This document shows positions 12,104 through 24,102 of a stretch of DNA of 64,000 nucleotides, piece after piece. Where the stretch lies: the NCBI GenBank assembly GCA_025093555.1, contig JAIWNF010000010.1, forward strand, positions 620,001 to 684,000. The letters run 5' to 3'. The notes under the pieces are model-generated. The model did not search any database. It saw nothing but the letters and a program-made list of their open reading frames with translations, and had not been told where the DNA came from. The stretch is from Circinella umbellata (taxonomy: Eukaryota; Mucoromycota; Mucoromycetes; Mucorales; Lichtheimiaceae). Position 1 is the first letter of the stretch; each line of letters begins with the position of its first letter. The position numbers and the translations under genes are program-made.

Positions 12104-13530
12104 TTAAGATAAGAAAGGACGTTTTTCTTCTTCCTTTTTATCTTCCCAAATAGTTTCTTGAGATTTATCATGATGATCTGAAATAGGTAATTGATCATAT
12201 TCAGAATGAGAAGAAGAAACAATTAATTGACGAATTCCCATAGCAATAGCTAATAAAATAGCCAAGAAACCTCCTGTAATAAAACCATGAATCAAAGAAG
12301 ATTGTTCATTCCACCAATTCACAGCAGGATCAATGATAGCAGCAGCACAACCTTTACTACCAGCATGTTCAGATGAAAGGATAGGTTGTTTTTCTTCAGT
12401 CAAAGAATCTATGTATTAAAAGGATATGTTTTTAATATATATAAAAGTATATATACAAATGAAAGAAAAAAAAACCTTTTTACCTTCTTGATCCATTGTT
12501 TGTTCAAAAGTAGAAGCATCATCAATAACAGTAGGGCCAGGTAATAAAAATCCAGTGAGAGGATCTACAGTCCATCTTTCAAATGAACCATCTTCATACA
12601 TATCCAAAATTTGTTGACCTGCTTCTGTTTGAACCACATGTTCACCATTAATTTCTGTAATACGTTCTTGTACATTGAGTCGACGGAATGTTAATCCATC
12701 TGGAGTTTTTAATTCTTCTAATAATGTAGCAGTAACTTCTACGGAAGCTAAACCAATATCAAAACTATCTTCTAAAATAGCTACTTCTTCTTCAGATGTG
12801 ATTGTTAATTTTTCAGGGTTAGAAGCCATTTGAACTTCTACTTGAATATTAGATACACCAATTTCGATTGGAACACCATTACAATGAATCTGTTTTTTTT
12901 TTAATATATCATATTGGTTGGGTTAGCTTGGGTTTGAAAAAAAAGAAAGTAAAGTAAGGAGAAAATAAGTAGGAGAGAGGGAGGGAGAGGGGGGGGGCTG
13001 TGAGAGAAAGAGAAAGGAGGACGGAGAACGGAGGAGCAAAAAAAAAAAGGGAACTAACCTGGTTTTCAACAACATCAAAAGTCACTTGAACAGCCATAAC
13101 ACGTTCAGCGATAAGTGAACCATCATCATCCACAAGGTCATCTGTACGAGTCACGGTAACATATAAGTGTTCACTACCATGACTATCAATAGGTTCTTTA
13201 GCTAAATCTACTGAAGTGACTGAAATATCTTCAATAGGAATCGCCTTTACGAATGCTGTTATTATTGTTATTATTAATATTATTTATTGATATCGCCACG
13301 TGAATAAATAGTTGCCAAATAATAAGGAGAGAAAAAATTATGTTTCGTTTAAATGACCGGTGTATGTTGCAGCAAAGAAATAAAAAAAAAAAAAAGAATT
13401 AGTCAAGTTAATAATGATTTACAAAAAAAGTAAAGTAAATGTTATATATTAAAAAACAACAACAACAATGAATAACTTTACCAGCAACACTTAATAAACT
13501 AAATAATGTTGTTTTTAAATTCAAATGCAT
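12104..13530 (-). CDS. Uncharacterised type I membrane protein with YxxPhi tail
   Basis: Four exons read right to left (13530-13482, 13255-13059, 12889-12484, 12408-12104) give 318 aa with agreeing phases. The N-terminus MHLNLKTTLFSLLSVAAFVKA is a secretory signal peptide. Residues about 22-255 form an extracytoplasmic region with paired beta-strand-like blocks (SEHLYVTVTRTDD, VQVTFDVVENQ, IGVSNIQVEVQ, DIGLASVEVTATLLEE), a few Cys (one in IHCNG, one in KGCAAA) and an acidic middle. One membrane segment, GFITGGFLAILLAIAMGIR (about 258-276), is followed by a short tail containing EYDQLPI, which fits the Tyr-x-x-hydrophobic sorting signal read by AP complexes. I cannot name the family. A role as a sorted cell-surface, Golgi or vacuolar receptor is inference from topology only. 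Confidence 0.8.
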
Positions 13531-14271
13531 TTTTTTTTGTTTTAATTGGAAGAAAAAAAAGTTAAAGAAAAGGGCTGAAAGAATGAAAAATGAAAAAAAG
13601 AGAAGAAGGGAAGCGAAAAAAAAGAAAAAAAAAAGTGCGAAGCCCTCTCTTCTAACATTTTTGTCTCACACACACACACACACACACACTTATGCATAAC
13701 AACAACCCATTTTCAGTCCACAAAAAAACAAATACAAAGTAATAACTGATTGGAGGATATTTATGGATTCCATCCTAAATTGGGTTTAATTCAATTCTTT
13801 TTAGTTTCATTCATTCGAACTCTTTAATTTTCTCTCGCTCTCTTTCTTTTTTTTTTATTGTAATAATAATATTCAATAGTATGAATTTATTATCTCAGGG
13901 TAGATAAAAAAGGAGAGAAAGATAAAAGGAGTGATAGAGAGAGAGGTGATTCAAAAATAAAAAATAAAAAAAAAATGCATGATAAATGCTCAGCTTCACA
14001 AAAGTAACACAACAAGATCATCGTTTAAGGTATTCAGGTTAGAGCTACATATTGCACAGTAAGTAAATCCTTTTATCAAACAACATTTTGGTTTTATATA
14101 GACCCGGGAATTTATTGAATCAAAGAGATATTTATCCGAGGCCACTTTTCCTCATTAATATAGGCTTCTTTTATAGTTTAATTACTAAAGTCTTATTCTA
14201 TAATACGTATTTATTCAGTTAATAAACAATCTTTTTGAAAGTATCAAATGAATAGAATCTTTCTTTTGAAT

Positions 14272-14305
<34 letters not shown>

Positions 14306-16914
14306 TACTTGGTCCTGCGCCCCTCGTCCCTTGGCAAAATTTCCTTTCTTTCTCATTTTCTTTTTCTTTCTCCAAATATATACATTTTACAATGAAGTTT
14401 TACAGTTACTAAACCTAATTTGGGATGACATACGTAGTTAGTTAGAAAAACTAACTTTAATTTTATTGTTACCATCGTTTTTATTTTTTAAAAAAAAAAA
14501 AAATACGTAAGAACAGGAGTTACGTGCAAAAAAAAAAAAAAAGAGCAAACGAAAAAAAGTCTGTTGAATTAAGTTTTTATGTCAAAGTTTACTTAAAACT
14601 CTCAATAATATATTTGTATTGCCCAAAAATAAGGTGCGATTTTTATTGGGGAGTCCACTTCATAATCAAATTCTTTTAATATGCTAAAATAGTGGGCCCA
14701 GGATGATTTAATTGAGTCGTTTTTTTTTTTTTTTATCTTTCATCATCAAATTTTGCTTTCCACTAAGAATGTATTATCTCTTTAACAATTTAAATATATG
14801 GTCTTGACTAGTGTGAAATAAGTATATTACATTTATATTTATATGATTCAACAACATCTTCACATATTTGACTCGATCTACAGTTATTTTGATAAAGCCA
14901 TTGAATTTAGAAAGTTTTCGTAATAATCTTTTGATTTATTTTTTAAGGTAATTCTGATCATGGGTAAACATATGTTTATATATATATAACTCATATATAC
15001 ATTATTATGTATTTATTAGTATAAGGATAACTATTTCAACATCTTTTAAATTTTTTGAAGCAACAAATAAAATAGAATAAAATTTATCACATGACCACTT
15101 AGCAGCTCGTTCACTTTTACCCATGCTCAAGAAAAAGAAATCATATAACAACTTGTTTGATTCTTTTGGTTTTCTATATATTATTGTAAATTGTTGAAAT
15201 ACATAGTGTTGTCTTTATAAGTCTTTTAGTACTATGGAATCTTGCAAGTTATTTGATGTAACTGAGCATGTTCATCCAAAAAGGATCGACAGTAACGAAA
15301 AGTCGTATCATTGAAACACTATCGTTTTTGAAAGTTTAAAGTTTACGCACATTAAAAATCAAAATCCTAAACATGTACTCTAATAAACTTTCTTTAATAA
15401 CTTTTAATACTTGAATAATAGAATAAAGGATTTCAAAATAATAATAAGATTATATACAAGTAAAATAATCCACCAGCTGATATTATTCTTATTTGTCAGC
15501 AAAGTAAAATTATATATATATAATAATTGTCAGTACGTATTTGGATTATTCGATATAAACCCGATATAGAAGAAATCTAGTTGAATCTTTCTTGCTCTCA
15601 TTATCAAGCTTTGTAAAAATCTAAACTGCCACATCATACTGATATTGTTGTGATTTATAGATTATAAAAAATCTTTCAAGGGCGTCAAAATTTAATTCTA
15701 AAACCGGTTCGCAAAAGAAAAAGAATGTATCTGTTAACACAAAACTCATTATTATTACTCTCATTTGAATAGCCAACATGGGAAACGTTGGCACACTTTG
15801 GCACACTTTGGCACTTTTTTTTTGTACGTTGGAAGCTGGAGCTCAGTTTTTATTTAACTACCCCAATTAGGAATAGATACTAAGTAGTCAAAAGTAAGAA
15901 AAATAAGGGAAAGGGAAATACGAGAGGATAAGTACGAGTAAAACTTTTGGCACACTTTGGGTCTCATATATTTCCTTTTACAGTAGTTTGTAGCGTTTTA
16001 TTAAAGAACTTTATTAATAATTCAATAAAATATATATTATACTTATTTTTAGGTGAAGGGTACTTCCTCCCCCCTTCTTTCTTTTTGCGACTAGCACGTC
16101 ATGTTCGATGCATAATGATGTTGGAGAGGAGAATGTGGGCGGTAAGAAACAAACACACCACGATTTTCAAAGATGCTTTTGCCGGAAGCGTGATGGGGTG
16201 CTGTCGATGGTAATGGTGATGTGTAAAGAGGATATGCGGTGACCAAACATATCTTCTAGAAGTTAGAAGGATGATGATGGTGGTCAGGTAGGGTGGGGAC
16301 GGGGACTTGCTGTTACTGTTGTGAGGAGGGAGTGACCGGGTCGGCTAGTCATGAAAAGTTACATATCCCCTTACCGAAAGGAAGTAAATAGTTATACAAG
16401 AGTATATTCAATGAGTCAACAGTTTAACGTCAAATTTCTCATAATAAAATCTAAAAATATTCAACTTAGTTTTTTTTTTTAAAGAAACTGGAGGACATGA
16501 CTACTCTAACTAATAATAACATGTTTTGTAAAGTTATTTATTTTTTTTAAATATGTGCGTCATTTTTTTTTAGTAGTAATACGTCTGTAAGCTTTTGATT
16601 ACTTACACAGTTTTATATGTGTACATGTGTATAAATAAAGCTTTGTTCATAAAAATTAATATATACAAAAGGAACTATACTTTTATGTAGTTTAAATTTT
16701 CGAGTTTTTTGAGATGGAAGACTAATGGACCTTCGCCTATAGGCCTGTGATTGCTTCCTTGTGGTTCATTAGGATTAAGATTAAATAAATATATACATTT
16801 AAATATGAGGGGTAGAAAATAAAAAATAAAAAACTGGAAAAAACCCAGTATGGGAAAAAGTTAATTGGATGAGAGAAAAAAAGTGTAACTGGAAAGTAAT
16901 AAAATGAGAAAAAA
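13531..16914. other. Gene-free AT-rich region
   Basis: No gene supported. It holds simple repeats ((CA)n at about 13667-13689, (TA)n(GA)n at 14271-14306), poly-T and poly-A runs, a short-period repeat of TTGGCACACTTTGG at 15789-15815 with another copy at 15947-15960, and a locally GC-richer block at about 16060-16350 without a long reading frame. The block and the flanking repeat might be an eroded mobile element. Confidence 0.5.
15789..15960. repeat. Repeated 14-mer TTGGCACACTTTGG
   Basis: The unit occurs as overlapping copies at 15789-15815 (TTGGCACACTTTGGCACACTT followed by TGGCAC) and once more, direct orientation, at 15947-15960. The repeated unit is much less AT-rich than its surroundings. 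Function unknown; possible element boundary. Confidence 0.6.
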
Positions 16915-17750
16915 AAAGTTACTAGTCAAGTAATTTAGAGATAGGGATTGTGTAGGAGGAGTGTCAGGAGTATTCATAGCATCCTCTGGTGCTGGTTGGT
17001 CTGTGTCGAAATCATCATTTTGGGTGACTCAAGTAGTCAATCTCTCATAGTACACATATGAGAGCTGGCCCCCCGACCGTTTACCATTTACCTAAAAAGG
17101 TCAGACCAGCTGCAGACCTTGGACGGGAGGTGGTTGAGTATATATAGCCGAGTAGTTGTTGTTCATGCCTTAATGATAGAATATTTCCGAGAGCACTTTT
17201 GAAGTCTTCAAGAAGGGGGAGTGGTAGTAGGCAAAAATCACATAATGCTCTCGGTTGGCAGCAACTTACACCACAGCGATAGTTCTTGATTGGGTAAATG
17301 ATGTCAGCCGGTACATTCGCCATTTAATCAAACGGTGACGGTCACGAGGAAAAAGCTGGCAGATACGGAGTCGGATTAACCATTCTTTTTTGACGCAGAC
17401 ATCGTATTGTTTTTTTTTTTTTTTTTTTTTTGTTCGCGGGTGTGTGGAATTCTTCATATCGTTTTGATTTATTGTTTTACTGAGTGAGGTTATTATCGCT
17501 TTTCAACTTGTTGCAAAGTTGATAAAATGGATTGTTCGATGTAAGATGTTTCCATATTGTTTATCCTTAGGCCTTTTAGAAAGAACAATTCAATAGAACG
17601 CGCTATAGTGCCAAGTGGCAAAACTTGAAGTCGAGTAACGATTTTCAACTGTAAAATACGCATGAATGGTAAGTCTGCTAATCCAGTGGGGTATACTTTA
17701 TGTATGACACTAAATTTTTTCAAGTATATAAAATAATTTCCACTCACTCT
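16915..17750 (-). mobile_element. Decayed reverse-transcriptase element, C-terminal part
   Basis: Minus-strand reading frames, broken by stops and shifts, together resemble the C-terminal end of reverse-transcriptase-like repeat proteins common in Mucorales. In order: 17747-17493 (ADLPFMRILQLKIVTRLQVLP), about 17420-17310 (KKEWLIRLRICQLF, then RHRLIKWRM), about 17285-17110 (YRCGVSCCQPRALC, later STTSRPRSAAGLTFL), about 17075-17020 (GGPALICVL, EIDYL), and about 17020-16920 (QNDDFDTDQPAPEDAMNTPD). The WRM block followed by closely spaced Cys and a terminal acidic tail is what I recall from such elements; this is recognition from memory, not an alignment. No catalytic RT core (YxDD) was found upstream, so only the 3' end remains. 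Confidence 0.5.
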
Positions 17751-20700
17751 TACTACGTAGTATATAAGCTAAAATTTTCTGACGCTGGCATACGTGGGAT
17801 ACTTTTTACTATACTTCTATTCACCTAAAGAAATAGTTTTTTTTTTATTTCATGGAAGTACACAAGTGTATGCTTACCTGTATATATACACTGTTGCAAT
17901 TTTGAATGTGATTTGAAATAACTTATTATTATACGTATATAAAAATACACCCTTTTTATTCTTAATGGTTTTCGTGTTTCTTATGTTTTGTTTGTACTAC
18001 AAATACTGCTATATTTTCTTGGGAAAATAAATGTATATAATTTCTATTACCTATAACTATTCTACCTATAAATGGTATCCTGTCGATCTGCATAATTTCA
18101 AACAATTAAATATACTTTTTTTTTTTTTACCTTTCTAGAATAGACGATCAAAAAATTATTTGTTTATAACATGCTATTAAATACAGTGGTTAAATTTCAT
18201 CGTCAAAATAGAATGTTTCATCACATCAGTAGCATCTCATTTGTATATACATGATAAATTTATCAATGATGTTAAAGGTAAACCTGTCGTACTGATGTAA
18301 TAGTATATCCACTTGGCCCTGATAATATATTTTTTCTTCACGTAGTAACCCCCAATTTTCTTTTTATAATACAAACACGCACGACCATCTATGTTGATTA
18401 CCAAATAATGAAAACTGAAAATTTCATTACGTATTGTAATTTTTTTTTCTAGCTTATATACATCTTTGTTGAAACAACTAATAGTTGTGTCGTTCTTTTC
18501 AAACTTTCTCTCTTCGTTACTTTATGAAGAGAGAATCTTAAAAGTTAAACCAGTAACTTATTCAGTGATATTGAAAGGTATATATATACCAGTTTAATAA
18601 AAAATTTCTATAGATATGTTAACTGACAAGGTTTTTCTTTTTTTTTTTTTTGGATAGAATAGTTCTAGAATGCATGCCTTAACTAAAAATTCTTTTCTAG
18701 TGAAAATAAGAATAAATAAATAATCTTATTGGCTTCCCATTTAGTATATACAAAATATAGTTTTTTTTTTCTTTACATTCTTTAAACTTATTGTTTCATT
18801 CATTCAATATATATCCTACCTATTCATTATTAATAATATGTGGTGGTTCTTTTTTTATAGGGCAGTTGCAGAGTAAATATACATATTTCATTTCTAAATA
18901 CAAAAATGTTTATGTTTGCTGATTTTTGTTTATTTATATTGAATCCTTTTGTTTGGCTCTAACTTAAACTATTCTTTACTCCAATTATCATGTACACTTT
19001 TAGATTATTTCCCTTTATTTTTTATTCTCAGAAAGATAGCTATATCCATTTAAAATCAATGCAAAAGTAAATAAAATGTTTTAATCAGTTTATTAATACA
19101 CCCCCCCCACGAAATTAAATTGGTTTCATGGACAAGAAGAAAAAAACAGAAAATTATATTTTATAGTGATTGTACATCCACTTTTTCTCTAATCACAAAA
19201 ATCATCAATGTTTGTACGTAAATTCACTCTCGTCTCTACTCATGATAATAAATTGTTAACCAACCGTCTAAATAATATATTGATATCCATTATTATACGA
19301 GGAGTGTATAAACAGTGACTCTTTATATATATATATCATGTAATTTTATTTTGTTTCTGTTGATTAAGTATTATACAAAATGGGGAATCTTTAAAAAATA
19401 TCACTTCTAAACCATTATATACATAATACACTATATAAAGAAAAATTTATCATTTCTGTCTCATTCCGTTCTAGATCACAACTTATTCCTCCCCCGGTTT
19501 TCCTTCAAATAAAATGATAAAACACTAACCTAGTTATTATAGTAGCACAAGGTAAACCAAAACATTAAAAAAGCACACTTTTTTTTTTCTTTATATCAAT
19601 ATAATATATTTATATTTATATTTGTTTTGACTAGTGTAATTTTATAATGATAAATAATGATGACTTTTTTTTTTTTTTTTGGTTATATCTTAATCAATTT
19701 ATAGGCGTGAAGTTGTCATTATTTAGAAGGAAAAAATATTAAGCTTTTATTTTTATGCGGGTGCCTTTTTTTTTGGGGGGGGGGAGGAGGAGGAGAAAGG
19801 AAAAATAAGGAAAAGGCACCCACATACAAAAAATAATAATAATAATAATGACATGGACCCGTAGCACATTTTTAGTAAGAAAATGGTCACCATTGATAAT
19901 GATGATGTTGTGGGGGGGAGAGAGAGAGGAATATATCTATATATATATATTAGGTTGTGTGGGAACCAGCTGATTGAATTTGTTTGTATCACTTTATTAT
20001 AATTATTCATTGTCAACTGATTGTCTTTGTGATCTCTTATCAATGTTAGGAGAGAAGAATTAGAATAAAAGAAAGAAGGGGAGAGAGAGAGAGAGAAGGA
20101 TAACTTATTTATACTGAAACATGGGATCAAAAAAAAAAAGATTATTGTCATAAGATATTGCGTGGCAGCCACGTTATTTTTTATTTTATTTTTTTCCAGT
20201 TTCAATGATGATGCGGAATTTTCTATAATGCTATCAAAACTTTCTTGAGATGTCATAAAAGAAAAGAATCTTTCCCCCCCCCCATTCATCTTTTTTTTTA
20301 TTTTTCATCTCCCAAAACATTAAGAAAAGAAAAAGAACATGATAAGAAAAAATGTTTATATAGAGTTACCCACATCACTAATTCCTTTTTTTTTTTAAAA
20401 AAAAAAACTAGGTTGTGTGGGAATTTCTTTGCTTTAGGTAAAGTGTTAGTGAGTTAAAATATGAATGGGTGTGTGTGTTTTTCTTCTCTCAAATCAACAA
20501 GTGTTTAAAACAAAGACAAGAATGATTTTTTTTTGGTGTGGGTTTAAACTCTATATTTTTTTTTATGCTTTTGGTGTTATAATATATACAGTTTTGGATT
20601 AGAACAACTCTTCTTCTCTTAACATTCCCCGCAATTTATGGGATTGGATTAAATGAGTATCACAATAATCAACTGTGTACACAAGCCCGAAAAAAGTATT

Positions 20701-21018
20701 CACATCGAAGTGATGGTGTCATAGGTCAAAAAAAAATTGTTATGGCAACTAGAGTGGAGTGGGGGGGGGGGAGGAGGAGGTCTCACATAGCAACACATGT
20801 CCTAATAAGATATTTTATTATATTTTTGAAAGTACGTAGTTTATGTATATTGAATAAACTATATGAGTGATAACAAAGAATAATATCTTACTTTTGAACG
20901 ACATGAAAAATGTTATGTAGAATGCCATGGAAACCAAAATGGGGGTTTCTCCGTCACAACTTAAAAAAATCTTAAACGGGCTTGGAAAAAAAAAAAAGGG
21001 AAAGAAAGGAGAAAGAGA
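17751..21018. other. Gene-free AT-rich region
   Basis: No gene supported over about 3.3 kb. Most is AT-rich with many stops. A minus-strand frame at 19753-20289 is open for 178 codons, but most of it is Phe/Leu/Ser from polypyrimidine tracts and Pro/Lys from homopolymers. Only its start (MTSQESFDSIIENSASSLKL) looks protein-like, and no splice arrangement rescues a convincing gene. Pure G runs occur near 19778 and 20761. Confidence 0.45.
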
Positions 21019-21211
21019 ATGGAATCAGATGAACAAAAAAAAAGTTATGGTGCTATCAAGTCTTTACATGAACGTTGTCAAGCAATCTTAGCTGATTGTC
21101 GAGAACGCAATGACATTCAAGGCATGTATCGATATATTCAATCATTGACAGCTGAAATGAGTTTCCTTGACAAGGTAAAATTCATCTCCCCCATTTTTTT
21201 TTATCACAGGG

Positions 21212-21250
<39 letters not shown>

Positions 21251-22542
21251 ACCTCATATATAAATTTTAGTTAATAGAAGATCCCTCGCGAATTAAAAAG
21301 GAATACATTCAAAGCTCCAATCTTAGTTATTTGGAAGCCGTTCATGAAGCCATTATGCAAACACGACAAATGAATGAAATTATGGAATTAAAAAGTGTTC
21401 CACCTAAAGAACAAGAAGGTTGGGTTCCACGTGCTACATTGATGCGTCGTCGTCAAACAGTTAAAGTGGATCTTGTTTCTGAACAAGGTCGAGTTTGGGT
21501 TAAAGTTATTGCACGTAATGCCAAAGGTTTGCGTTTTGATATGGCGGGTCTTGAACACTTTGATGATGACGAAGACGATGAGGAATTTATGGAATCGGAT
21601 TCTGATGAAGAAGAATTACAACAACAACCAAAAGGAGAAGGAATAATAAGTGGAGAAGATCCATTTGATGATTTACCCATATTTAAAAAAGCTAAACAGT
21701 ATTTACGAAGTGCAAGTCAACATCAAGTTCATTTCCAAACACCTATTGTAATCTTTGCATTTATGCGGTTACAACCTGAAGGACAAGATGAATATGTTGA
21801 AAGAATCTTACAACGATTACGTGACTTGGGTATTGTTGTTCATGTGGGATCCACAGGGCTCTTGGATAGTTATTACGCCACACATCCCCATCCACAAGAT
21901 GAATATCAAATTACAACCTCGTCATTGAATTTAGATGTTAGTACAGCATTGGCTCTTATTTCTGAAATGTCACATCATCCTTGTTTACCTGATCAAGTAT
22001 TAGGGGAAGCACTTCAAATTCAAGCACGCCGTGAACAAGAAGCACCAGCATTACCGATATTAGTATCTATTATACGAGATAAACAATTATTCATGGTTCA
22101 AAGTGCTTATAATCGACTTTTACAAATTGTAAATGTGGTAGGTGGAACAAAAGAAAAAGCACGATTCCGTCAATTATTTAATCAAGAAGAATATGAGGCT
22201 TCTTTTTGGACATCTATCATGGAGCAAGAACAAGGAAAAAACAAGAACTTGTTATCATCATTAAAAATACAAGTTTTACCTGATAAACCGTCGGAACGAT
22301 TCCGCGGATTATTAGAACCACCTGTACAAAAAAATGTATTGAATAATGGGCGTAAGATCCGTAGTCGATTCTCCGAATTTCATGCCGTCATTTTTGGTAG
22401 CGGGGATAGTTATCGCATGACAACTATAACAGCGATTCAATGGATGCAACAAGCCCTTTTAGATGCTTCATTAGCTAGCACAGCTATTGTATCTCATGAA
22501 CCTAGATCTTTATCTGAACAAAAAATGTTTCTATCTTCTTAA
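21019..22542 (+). CDS. DUF1308 (C7orf25/UPF0415-type) protein
   Basis: Two exons (21019-21174, 21271-22542) encode 475 aa. The sequence follows the human C7orf25 / UPF0415 family along its length: an N-terminal helical part (SLHERCQAILADC), a first conserved block (VKVDLVSEQGRVWVKVIARNA), a second (VHFQTPIVIFAFMRL), then LNLDVSTALALISEMS, a later SERFRGLL, and the C-terminal IFGSGDSYRMTTITA. A fungal insertion of Asp/Glu (about 135-160) separates the first two blocks. The family is uncharacterised; conserved acidic residues such as that in LNLDVS and GSGD suggest a metal-dependent PIN-like fold, but that is inference. The intron carries (AC)n(AT)n at 21212-21250. Confidence 0.88.
21212..21250. 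repeat. Intronic (AC)n(AT)n microsatellite
   Basis: About eleven AC units run directly into about eight AT units within the only intron of the DUF1308 gene, leaving just 20 nt before the acceptor. Confidence 0.85.
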
Positions 22543-23613
22543 TAATTTCCCCATTTTTCCTTGTAATAATAATAAAAAAGGGGGTTTGTCTATCACTGTT
22601 TTTGTTATAAAATAGCATTAAAATATAGTAATCATAAGGTTGTCTGGTTTTTTTGGAGGGTGAGTCATGCAAGTCCGATTGGGGGGGGGAAACACAAAAA
22701 ATTTACAAACCCCATTTTATATAAATTTTATATAACACCGTTGTACAGTGTGTTACATCATGACATCAATCTCTCTCTCAAATCAAAAAAAAAACTTCTT
22801 TGTTATTTTTTATCAAGAATAGTTTTATCTTTTCTGTCAAAACAAAACAGAGTAAAAAAAATATTATATTTATATGTTTGCAAAAAAAAAAAAAAAATTA
22901 TAAAATAAAAATAAAGGGTAAATGATATTAAAAAAGAGAAAAAGACATATTACAGAATATAAAAGAAATCCGGATCCAAAAGAATAAGAGAAATTATGTA
23001 TAAAAGAAAAAAAAAAGTGAGGTTGCGTGTGTATATATATATATGAGTGTATATATGTGTAAAATAGCAAACAGCTATTGTGTTATGCGTGTTATGTGTG
23101 TATGTGTGTGTGTCTGTTTGGGTGTTTGTATATAGTATAGGAAAGAAGAAGTATTAATGAACAAAAAAAAAATGTTGTTTTCTGAAATAATATGCGTGGT
23201 TTTTTTTTTCGGGAATTGGGGGTAGAGGGGGGGGGAAGATAAAGAAATAAAAATAAAGGGTGTGTGTGTGTGTAGAAAGAATTATTTATATATGTGCATA
23301 GAAAAAAAAATTGGTATGGAGAAAAAAAAAGGGTGGTTTCTTATGTATATATTATCAAGAAGAAAGAAGTATATATATATATATGTTACAATTGGCGTTC
23401 TTTTTTTTTTTCTTCCGGACTACGCGTCTGCCAAGATGGTATCATCGTTCGTTGCGAGTTTTGTAGATTCATTGGATGAGAGAGTTTGGGGGGGGGAGGG
23501 AGGGGGAAGTCATAGGTTTGATATTTGAAAAATTGTTGCTATTGTTGAGTAATGTGTATATTTATATAAAGAAAAAAAGGGTTGACAAGGAAAAAAAATG
23601 AGTTGATTTAATA
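22543..23613. other. Intergenic region between convergent genes
   Basis: 3' flanks of two convergent genes. It contains poly-A runs, G-rich runs (about 22681, 23230, 23490) and GT-rich simple sequence (about 23081-23115 and 23260-23275). Open frames in it are low-complexity and were not accepted. Confidence 0.5.
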
Positions 23614-23926
23614 TTAATCGTCTTGATCGCTATCGTTATCATCGCTATTAGTAACATCGTCAACGATATGCATTGTCATTGTCCATTGTGAAGGATGAAC
23701 ACCATTTCTAGGACATGTTTCCTGTGTGCAGAAAATAAAATAAAACTGTCATTAGTCTTTCGGGGGGACAAGAAGAGTAGATTATCATGTTGGAAACGGC
23801 CAGTAAAAGAAAAAAAAAGTATAATGATAAATAAAAGAAAAGGGTCTTTCTTACAATATGTTCTGGAAGCCATTGTCCACAAAGTTCGCAAGTAGCAGGT
23901 AATAAAGTAAAAGGTGGTTGCTGCAT
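23614..23926 (-). CDS. C2HC zinc-finger microprotein, 59 aa
   Basis: Two exons, 23926-23855 (24 codons) and 23721-23614, join in phase across a GTAAGA..CACAG intron to give 59 aa. The join creates CELCGQWLPEHIETC, that is Cys-x2-Cys-x6-His-x3-Cys, a C2HC zinc-binding arrangement; the last Cys is supplied by exon 2, so the motif exists only after splicing. A hydrophobic N-terminus (MQQPPFTLLPA) precedes it; a Trp-containing segment (HPSQWTMTMHIVDD) and an acidic tail of Asp/Ser follow. No family is recognised. The perfect motif across the junction and clean splice sites argue that it is real. It may be a small adaptor or nucleic-acid-binding peptide; that is a guess. Confidence 0.72.
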
Positions 23927-24077
23927 GTTTAAGTACCAAATTAAAAAAGTTGAAGGTAGAAGAAAGAAAAGTAAAAGAATTGAAAATATTATCTTGAACT
24001 CTTTTTATAGGTTTGAATTATAATGTAAATTAGTGGATTAATAAATGAATGTGAATGAATGAGTGTGAGTATGAGTG

Positions 24078-24102
24078 AGTGTGTGTGTGTGTGTGTGTGT
24101 GT
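24078..24102. repeat. (GT)n microsatellite
   Basis: About twelve uninterrupted GT units, preceded by degenerate GAGT repeats, roughly 150 nt upstream of the C2HC microprotein start. Confidence 0.85.

Noticed and set aside
19753..20289. 178-codon open frame on the minus strand
   Set aside because: Mostly Phe/Leu/Ser and poly-Lys/Pro from homopolymer and polypyrimidine DNA. Only the first 20 residues look like protein and no splice scheme extends them.
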